From NCBI GenBank assembly GCA_002424525.1, contig DIKJ01000142.1, positions 1 to 12,128 of the forward strand: a DNA stretch of 12,128 bases. The letters run 5' to 3'. The notes beneath the pieces are model-generated. The model saw only the letters and a program-made list of their open reading frames with translations, did no database searches and was not told the DNA's origin. A program made the translations under genes and the position numbers. Position 1 is the first letter of the stretch. Every line of letters starts with the position of its first letter. This stretch comes from Bacteroidales bacterium UBA5621. GTDB taxonomy: Bacteria; Bacteroidota; Bacteroidia; Bacteroidales; VadinHA17. Shown in pieces: positions 7,161 to 12,128 of the stretch.

Positions 7161-8488
7161 CCCATAAGCTTCTCTGCCATTATGGAAGCCGGCTTCCCGT
7201 TAAAACTCTTCAGTCTCTCCCCAATCAGTTCAGATATCTCCCTGTTGCAGAGGTTCCCGATACTCCCCTCATGAGTATAATCCGATACTGAGGTCTTCGA
7301 AAAGGATCCGCTCCGTACCATACCAGCCACCGCCTTATAGGCATCCCTGAACGGGATCCCGTTTTTCACAAGCCTGTTCACCTCTTCAGTACTGAAGATA
7401 TTATTATAGACTGGTGTATCTGTTATATTCTTCCTGACCTTTATGTTCTTAAGCATCAGCAGCATGATGGTGATACACTCACTGATATCAGCAAATGCAC
7501 TGAATATCAATTGTTTCAACAACTGAAGATCCCTGTTGTACCCCGATGGAAGATTACTTACCAGCATGCTTATCTGCACCGGAAGGGTTTGTATAATATT
7601 GCATCTTCCCCTTATCAGTTCAAACACATCGGGATTTCTTTTCTGGGGCATTATGCTTGAACCCGTAACATATTCGTCGGGAAAATCAATGAACCTGAAC
7701 TCAGAGCCCATATAGAGGCAGACATCCATTGAGAAGCGCGACAATGTCTGGGCCACGGAGGTCAGTGCCGACGAAACAGCCAGTTCAACCTTTCCCCTGC
7801 TGAGGCTGGCGTAGGCGGAATTGAAAAGCAGATCATCAAATTCAAGCAGTTCCGTGGTAAGTCTCCTGTTAAGAGGAAGCGTAGTACCGTACCCTGCTGC
7901 TGTCCCGAGCGGGTTCCTGTTATTCATCGCACGGGCAGCTGAGAGCAGAAGCATATCATCTGCCAGTGATTCTGCGTATGATCCGAACCACAATCCGAAA
8001 GATGACACCATGGCCGGCTGCATATGCGTGTAACCCGGCAGGAGTACCTCCTTATATTGTTCACTGAGTGACAGCAACCTGTCAAAGAGCTCCTTTATCT
8101 GGTGTGCAAGGGTGTCGGCTGCCTCCCTTGTGCACAGACGTATGTCAATAAGTACCTGGTCGTTCCGTGACCTGCCGGTGTGAATCTTCTTCCCGGTCGT
8201 GCCGAGGATCGATCCCATCTCCTTTTCAATCTGTGTATGGATGTCTTCCACATCTTCTTCGAGTGCAAGTTTCCCTTCCTCATTAAGCCTGAAAAGGGAA
8301 TGGAGGGCCTTCAGCAATTCTGATTTCTCATCTTTCGCTATCAGACCAACGTCACCGAGCATTATTACATGTGCCATGGATCCGATAATGTCCCATTTTG
8401 TAAGCGCCAGATCCGTCGTTCTGTCCTGCCCTGCAGTGAACTCAATTATTGCAGGTTCCGGGTTTATCCCCTTCTCCCAAAGTTTCAT
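7148..8488 (-). CDS. argH: Argininosuccinate lyase
   Basis: ArgH cleaves argininosuccinate to arginine and fumarate, the last step of arginine synthesis, as a cytosolic homotetramer. The 446-residue product has the fumarase/aspartase superfamily signatures: HTGRSRNDQ at 103-111, GYTHMQPA at 152-159 with the conserved Thr-His pair at 154-155, and GSSIMPQKRNPD at 276-287, whose serines include the catalytic acid. Length and start fit the family, although the family's usual ~460 residues make it slightly short. It lies 135 bp after argG on the same strand. The gap holds repeats and no recognisable promoter box, so co-transcription with argG is likely. The 3' end overlaps carA by 13 bp in convergent orientation, with no terminator between them. 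Confidence 0.98.
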   Translation of the reverse strand: MKLWEKGINPEPAIIEFTAGQDRTTDLALTKWDIIGSMAHVIMLGDVGLIAKDEKSELLKALHSLFRLNEEGKLALEEDVEDIHTQIEKEMGSILGTTGKKIHTGRSRNDQVLIDIRLCTREAADTLAHQIKELFDRLLSLSEQYKEVLLPGYTHMQPAMVSSFGLWFGSYAESLADDMLLLSAARAMNNRNPLGTAAGYGTTLPLNRRLTTELLEFDDLLFNSAYASLSRGKVELAVSSALTSVAQTLSRFSMDVCLYMGSEFRFIDFPDEYVTGSSIMPQKRNPDVFELIRGRCNIIQTLPVQISMLVSNLPSGYNRDLQLLKQLIFSAFADISECITIMLLMLKNIKVRKNITDTPVYNNIFSTEEVNRLVKNGIPFRDAYKAVAGMVRSGSFSKTSVSDYTHEGSIGNLCNREISELIGERLKSFNGKPASIMAEKLMGYAS

Positions 8489-8511
8489 AATATCTGTATT
8501 AATTTATCTTA

Positions 8512-8539
8512 GTTGCTGGTTGCTGGTTACTGGTTGCTG
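8512..8539 (+). repeat. Tandem 7-bp repeat array (GTTGCTG, four units)
   Basis: Four in-phase heptamers: GTTGCTG, GTTGCTG, GTTACTG, GTTGCTG. The array abuts the palindrome at 8540, and a further GTTGCTG copy reappears on the far side at 8602-8608, so the palindrome looks as if it interrupts the array. It lies in the argG-argH gap. Confidence 0.88.
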
Positions 8540-8596
8540 CCCACCTTCGCCGCCACCTTCGCTAAAGCTACGGTGGCCAAAGGAGGCTTCGGCGGG
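8540..8596 (+). repeat. REP-like hairpin repeat, copy 2, nested palindrome
   Basis: The inner stem GCCACC (8552-8557) / GGTGGC (8572-8577) encloses the same loop core as copy 1 (5940-5974); the 35-bp unit is 8552-8586. Outside it, CCCACCTTCGCC (8540-8551) faces GGCTTCGGCGGG (8585-8596), which pair at 8 of 12 positions around a central TTC/TTC mismatch. These outer arms themselves look like part-copies of the CCTTCGC / CTTCGG motif. In the argG-argH transcript this would form a large intercistronic stem-loop that could affect mRNA stability or relative expression. Confidence 0.8.
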
Positions 8597-8613
8597 TAAA
8601 AGTTGCTGGTTGC

Positions 8614-8641
8614 GCTCTACGCTCTACGCTTTACGCTTTAC
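8614..8641 (+). repeat. Tandem 7-bp repeat array (GCTYTAC, four units) running into argG
   Basis: Units GCTCTAC, GCTCTAC, GCTTTAC, GCTTTAC follow each other without gaps. On the minus strand they read GTAAAGC then GTAGAGC. The array covers the argG stop codon (8624-8626) and encodes the final residues of ArgG. Confidence 0.88.
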
Positions 8642-9871
8642 GCTCCCTTCTCGTGCCTCAACAATAGCCCTGTGAGCCATAAGCCTTATGGCATTGATCC
8701 TGATGAAGCCCCGGCTGTCGGTCTGATCAAAACCACCTTCGATGTCCATGCTTGACAGTTTCTTGTCATACAATGAGGATGGGGATTCCCTGCCCTCAAT
8801 GATCACATTGCCTTTATAGAGACAGAGGTGAACGCTTCCGTCGATCAGCTCCTGGCTCTTTTTTATCGCGGCCATGAGAAATTCCATTTCGGGACTGAAC
8901 CAGAAGCCGTTGTAAATTAGTTCAGAGAACTTCGGTGTAAGCATATTCCTGAGTCTCATGACTTCCCTGTCCATAGCGATACCCTCAATATCCCTGTGGG
9001 CAATATGTAATATTGTTGCCCCGGGGGTTTCGTAAACACCCCGTGACTTAATGCCGACAAACCTGTTCTCCACCATATCAAGAAGTCCTATTCCGTTCTT
9101 CCCGGCAATATCGTTCAGGTAAACATACATCTCATACGAATCTTCCTTAACCGTTCCGTCATCTTTATTTATGACTTTAACAGGCAGTCCATCCTTGAAA
9201 TGAATTACTATGCGGGTCTCCTTGTCGGGAGCATCCTGGGGCATGACCATCTTTTCGAGCATCCCCTTCTGCATTGAGAACATTGGATCCTCGAGTATAC
9301 CGGCCTCATGACTAATATGCATGATGTTATCATCCTCGCTGTAGGGCTTGTCGATGCTGGCCTTAACAGGTATCTTTCTCTCAGACGCGTATTTGAGAAG
9401 GTCGGTCCTGCCCTTGAAAGCTTCAAGGAAATCTCTCTCTTTCCATGGAGATATTACTTTGATGCCCGGTCTAAGGGCATAGTAGCAGAGCTCAAACCTA
9501 ACCTGGTCATTCCCCTTTCCTGTGGCACCGTGTGCAACGGCATCAGCTCCCTCCTCAGCTGCCACTTCTATCTGTTTCCTGGCAATAAGCGGTCTGGCCA
9601 GTGCAGTACCCAGAAGGTATCTGTCTTCATAAACCGCATTGGCCATTATAGCTTTCAGAACAAAATCGTCGATGAATTCCTTTTTAAGGTCGGCTATTAT
9701 CACTTTTGACGCTCCAAGTAACAGAGCTTTTTTCCTGCACTCCTCAAAGTCTTCCTTCTGACCTACATCGGCAACGAAAGCAATAACCTCGTAATCCTTT
9801 TCGATCAGCCATTTCAAAATCACTGAAGTGTCTAAACCACCACTGTACGCCAGAACAACCTTTTCTTTCAT
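8624..9871 (-). CDS. argG: Argininosuccinate synthase
   Basis: ArgG joins citrulline and aspartate using ATP to give argininosuccinate, in the cytosol. The 415-residue product shows the N-type ATP pyrophosphatase loop AYSGGLDTS at 8-16, and [14 protein letters not shown] at 114-127, the citrulline/aspartate-binding region. The segments '[15 protein letters not shown]' and '[15 protein letters not shown]' are also typical. ATG 9871 starts right at the first beta strand, as expected. The protein is slightly long for the family (about 400), and the tail 'GSVKRKA' is encoded by a 7-bp tandem repeat rather than by conserved sequence. It begins 39 bp after the argR stop on the same strand and is probably expressed with it from the ArgR-controlled promoter. 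argH follows after 135 bp. Confidence 0.98.
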   Translation of the reverse strand: MKEKVVLAYSGGLDTSVILKWLIEKDYEVIAFVADVGQKEDFEECRKKALLLGASKVIIADLKKEFIDDFVLKAIMANAVYEDRYLLGTALARPLIARKQIEVAAEEGADAVAHGATGKGNDQVRFELCYYALRPGIKVISPWKERDFLEAFKGRTDLLKYASERKIPVKASIDKPYSEDDNIMHISHEAGILEDPMFSMQKGMLEKMVMPQDAPDKETRIVIHFKDGLPVKVINKDDGTVKEDSYEMYVYLNDIAGKNGIGLLDMVENRFVGIKSRGVYETPGATILHIAHRDIEGIAMDREVMRLRNMLTPKFSELIYNGFWFSPEMEFLMAAIKKSQELIDGSVHLCLYKGNVIIEGRESPSSLYDKKLSSMDIEGGFDQTDSRGFIRINAIRLMAHRAIVEAREGSVKRKA

Positions 9872-9910
9872 TTTAGTTTCTCTTTTAGAAATTATTTAAA
9901 ACATGTTACA

Positions 9911-10390
9911 TTAACTCTTCTTTAGTCTTTCATGCAATCCGGGCAGGATGATCTCCAGACAGGTATGCAGCTGCTTCCGGGATATGCCGTCGCGCGGTAT
10001 AACAAGTATAGTATCGTCTCCCGCAACAGTTCCTGCAATCTCGTTACGACCTGCATTATCGATGTAAAATGCAGTGGCGTTTGCATTCCCGGGGATTGTC
10101 TTGACCAGCAATAAGCCCTTCGCTTCGACGATCTCGCTTATAACTGAAATAATATGCAGTTTTGTCTCCCTCTCAGCCGGCGAAGTGTTTTTTTCAACCA
10201 GCGAATATCTGTAGCCGCCGCTGCCGTCAGGCACCCTGCTCACCCCCAGCTGCCTCAGATCTCTCGACAATGTGGCCTGTGTACAGCTTATCCCTTTTGC
10301 CTTGAGCTTTCTCAGCAGTTCATCCTGGGATGAGATAAATGTTTCTGTCAGGATCTTTTCAATTACGGGAAGCCTTTTTGCCTTTTGCAT
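9911..10390 (-). CDS. argR: Arginine repressor ArgR
   Basis: ArgR is an arginine-responsive DNA-binding protein that acts as a hexamer on ARG boxes. The 159-residue product has the winged helix-turn-helix domain at about 5-65, with recognition region 'CTQATLSRDLRQLGV' at 36-50, including Ser42-Arg43. The C-terminal arginine-binding and oligomerisation domain carries GNANATAFYID at 101-111 and GTVAGDDTILV at 120-130 with the Asp125-Asp126 pair. Length is normal (about 150-160). ATG 10390 lies inside one of two tandem ARG boxes (10386-10399 and 10408-10421), a layout that implies autorepression. It heads the argR-argG-argH series and diverges from carB across a 95-bp gap. Confidence 0.97.
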   Translation of the reverse strand: MQKAKRLPVIEKILTETFISSQDELLRKLKAKGISCTQATLSRDLRQLGVSRVPDGSGGYRYSLVEKNTSPAERETKLHIISVISEIVEAKGLLLVKTIPGNANATAFYIDNAGRNEIAGTVAGDDTILVIPRDGISRKQLHTCLEIILPGLHERLKKS

Positions 10391-10399
10391 ATTTATGCA
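10386..10399. promoter_or_regulatory. ARG box 1 (ArgR operator) over the argR start codon
   Basis: TGCAT-ATTT-ATGCA is a perfect inverted repeat with the 5+4+5 geometry and A/T centre of the E. coli ARG-box core TGAATWWWWATTCA, differing at one symmetric position in each half. It includes the argR ATG (10388-10390), so binding would also block translation-region access or early transcription. Confidence 0.8.
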
Positions 10400-10407
10400 T
10401 TATTTTT

Positions 10408-10421
10408 TGCAAATTTATGCA
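10408..10421. promoter_or_regulatory. ARG box 2 (ArgR operator) over the argR promoter
   Basis: TGCAA-ATTT-ATGCA differs from box 1 by one base. The two boxes are 22 bp apart centre to centre, about two helical turns and close to the 21 bp of classical tandem ARG boxes. The box overlaps the probable argR -7 element at 10410-10417. Confidence 0.8.
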
Positions 10422-10439
10422 TTATATTTAAATTACAAA
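10410..10439 (-). promoter_or_regulatory. Probable argR promoter (-33 TTTG, -7 TAAATTTG)
   Basis: On the minus strand, TTTG (10439-10436) is followed after 18 bp by TAAATTTG (10417-10410), an exact TAnnTTTG -7 box. Spacing fits Bacteroidetes promoters. Transcription would start near 10403, between the two ARG boxes, leaving a very short leader before the ATG at 10390. Confidence 0.65.
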
Positions 10440-10460
10440 CACTGATTAAAAAAAATATCC

Positions 10461-10468
10461 TATTTTTG
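10461..10468 (+). promoter_or_regulatory. Possible carB promoter -7 box (TATTTTTG)
   Basis: TATTTTTG fits TAnnTTTG exactly, 17 bp before the carB start codon. No clear TTTG lies at -33. The ARG boxes are 40-75 bp upstream of it, so ArgR repression of carB would have to act from upstream or through a looped or shared complex. Confidence 0.45.
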
Positions 10469-10485
10469 AACCCTAAATCCCGGAA

Positions 10486-12128
10486 ATGAAAGATGATTTT
10501 AAAAATGTGATAGTTCTTGGCTCAGGGGCACTGAAAATTGGCGAGGCAGGGGAGTTTGACTATTCCGGATCGCAGGCGCTGAAGGCTCTGAAAGAAGAGG
10601 GTATCCGGACTATCCTGATTAATCCCAACATAGCAACTGTCCAGACTTCGGAGGGACTTGCCGACAGGATCTATTTCCTTCCGGTAACACCATATTTTGT
10701 TGAAAAGGTAATTGAGAAAGAGGCTCCCGACGGAATTCTTCTCTCATTCGGAGGGCAGACGGCCCTTAATTGCGGGACGATGCTGTACAGGGCAGGTGTA
10801 TTCGAAAAACATAATGTAAAGGTTCTTGGTACTCCCGTCTCCGCAATAATGGCAACTGAAGACAGGGAAATGTTTGTCAGAAAACTTGAGGAAATAGATA
10901 TAAGGACCCCTGAAAGTATTGCAGCGGGCAGTGTGGAAGAGGCAGTAAATGCGGCAGGCAGACTGGGATTTCCGGTCATTATAAGGGCGGCATATACCCT
11001 TGGGGGCCAGGGAAGCGGATTTGCCACATCGATTGAAGAGATGAAAGTGATGGCATCAAAAGCCTTTTCCTACAGCGACCAGATACTCGTCGAAGAGTCG
11101 CTAAAGGGATGGAAAGAGGTTGAATATGAGGTTGTCAGAGACAAATATGACAACTGCATCACTGTATGCAACATGGAAAATTTCGATCCACTGGGGATCC
11201 ATACCGGAGAGAGCATCGTGGTCGCGCCATCTCAGACTCTTACAAACAATGAATACCACAAGCTGAGGGAATTATCAATACGGCTGATAAGGCATATAGG
11301 TATAGTAGGGGAGTGTAATGTACAGTATGCCCTTGCCCCCGATTCGGAGGATTACAGGGTGATCGAAGTCAATGCACGTTTGTCGCGATCGAGCGCTCTT
11401 GCTTCAAAGGCTACAGGCTATCCCCTGGCTTTCATCGCTGCGAAGCTCGGGCTCGGCTATGGCCTGCATGAGCTCAAAAACTCGGTTACCGGTGATACTA
11501 CAGCATGCTTCGAACCGGCACTCGATTATATAGTTTGCAAAATACCCCGGTGGGACCTTAATAAATTCCAGGGTGTATCGCACCTTATCGGCAGCAGCAT
11601 GAAGAGTGTGGGCGAGATAATGTCGATCGGAAGAACATTCGAGGAGGCAATACAGAAAGGGCTCAGGATGATCGGTCAGGGTATGCACGGGTTTACCGGC
11701 AACAGGAACCTCGGATTTGAAGATATCGAGCGCGAACTCGCCGAACCTACCGACATGAGGATATTTTCAATTGCAGAGGCTCTTGAAAGGGAAATGCCAG
11801 TGGAAAGGATCCATGAGCTCACAAAAATTGACAAATGGTTCCTCTACAAGCTTAAGAATATTATTGCAATAAAAAATGAGCTGTGCGGGTACAAAACACT
11901 TGAATCACTCCCGCCGGAATTGCTCACACATGCCAAAATAAACGGATTCAGTGATTTTCAGATCGCCCGTCATATCCTTGACTCTGATCCTCAGCATATC
12001 AATGATGACCTGATGACCGTAAGGCGGCACCGGAAATCGCTGGGTATAGTGCCTTATGTTAAACAGATCGACACCCTCGCAGCTGAGTACCCTGCAGTAA
12101 CAAATTACCTCTATCTTACCTACAGCGG
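10486..12128 (+). CDS. carB: Carbamoyl-phosphate synthase large subunit, 5' part
   Basis: CarB makes carbamoyl phosphate from bicarbonate, ammonia supplied by CarA, and two ATP. The frame runs from ATG 10486 to the window end, 547 of an expected ~1070 residues. It covers the pre-ATP-grasp domain ('[19 protein letters not shown]' at 12-30), the first ATP-grasp or carboxyphosphate domain (about 125-400, with YTLGGQGSG at 170-178 and [20 protein letters not shown] at 294-313), and the oligomerisation domain to the end ('[19 protein letters not shown]'). An in-frame TAA at 10474 fixes the start. The sequence resembles the CPS1/CAD-like branch found in eukaryotes and Bacteroidetes more than E. coli CarB. 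The second ATP-grasp and allosteric domains are outside the window. It diverges from argR across the ARG boxes. Confidence 0.97.
   Translation, partial: MKDDFKNVIVLGSGALKIGEAGEFDYSGSQALKALKEEGIRTILINPNIATVQTSEGLADRIYFLPVTPYFVEKVIEKEAPDGILLSFGGQTALNCGTMLYRAGVFEKHNVKVLGTPVSAIMATEDREMFVRKLEEIDIRTPESIAAGSVEEAVNAAGRLGFPVIIRAAYTLGGQGSGFATSIEEMKVMASKAFSYSDQILVEESLKGWKEVEYEVVRDKYDNCITVCNMENFDPLGIHTGESIVVAPSQTLTNNEYHKLRELSIRLIRHIGIVGECNVQYALAPDSEDYRVIEVNARLSRSSALASKATGYPLAFIAAKLGLGYGLHELKNSVTGDTTACFEPALDYIVCKIPRWDLNKFQGVSHLIGSSMKSVGEIMSIGRTFEEAIQKGLRMIGQGMHGFTGNRNLGFEDIERELAEPTDMRIFSIAEALEREMPVERIHELTKIDKWFLYKLKNIIAIKNELCGYKTLESLPPELLTHAKINGFSDFQIARHILDSDPQHINDDLMTVRRHRKSLGIVPYVKQIDTLAAEYPAVTNYLYLTYS

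Noticed and set aside
8199..8675. Plus-strand open frame of 158 codons over argH start and argG end
   Set aside because: It is antisense to two certain genes, and its Ser/Pro-rich translation reflects the complementary strand and the repeats.

Overview
The window looks like a chromosomal segment from a Bacteroidota member, probably the Bacteroidales/Marinilabiliales side. Four signs support this. The CarB protein is the '[19 protein letters not shown]' type seen in Bacteroidetes and in eukaryotic CPS1/CAD. A TerB-like/ABCG fusion of about 1040 residues and its lipoprotein neighbour resemble Bacteroidetes families. Start codons mostly lack Shine-Dalgarno sequences. Several intergenic regions carry exact TAnnTTTG boxes, the -7 element of Bacteroidetes promoters. 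No phage, transposase, CRISPR, tRNA or rRNA was found.

Layout. 1-900 (+): the 3' part of a MacB/FtsX-type ABC permease, converging with a minus-strand block. That block (5700 down to 892) holds a lipoprotein of unknown function, an intrinsic terminator, a TerB-ABC-ABCG-type membrane fusion protein and rsmA. 5701-6068 is a 368-bp non-coding region with a promoter-like box, a REP-like hairpin and nine in-phase 7-bp repeats, leading into carA (+). carA converges with argH, and argR-argG-argH run together on the minus strand. carB (+) diverges from argR and is cut by the window end after 547 residues.

The right half is an arginine module. CarA and CarB make carbamoyl phosphate, ArgG and ArgH perform the last two steps from citrulline to arginine, and ArgR is the arginine-sensing repressor. 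The argR-carB gap holds two tandem sites that fit the classical ARG-box layout; one covers the argR start codon and the other overlaps a probable argR -7 box. This suggests one operator serves argR-argG-argH and perhaps carB. carA is unusual in being separated from carB by three opposing genes and in having its own leader without a comparable ARG box.

The most unusual non-coding signal is a repeat system present twice, at 5940-6056 and 8512-8641. Each locus has a hairpin with the shared core CCTTCGCTAAAGCT, and three of the six stem pairs differ between copies by compensatory changes. Each hairpin lies beside tandem arrays with a period of exactly 7 bp but unrelated unit sequences. One array runs into the end of argG and encodes its last residues.
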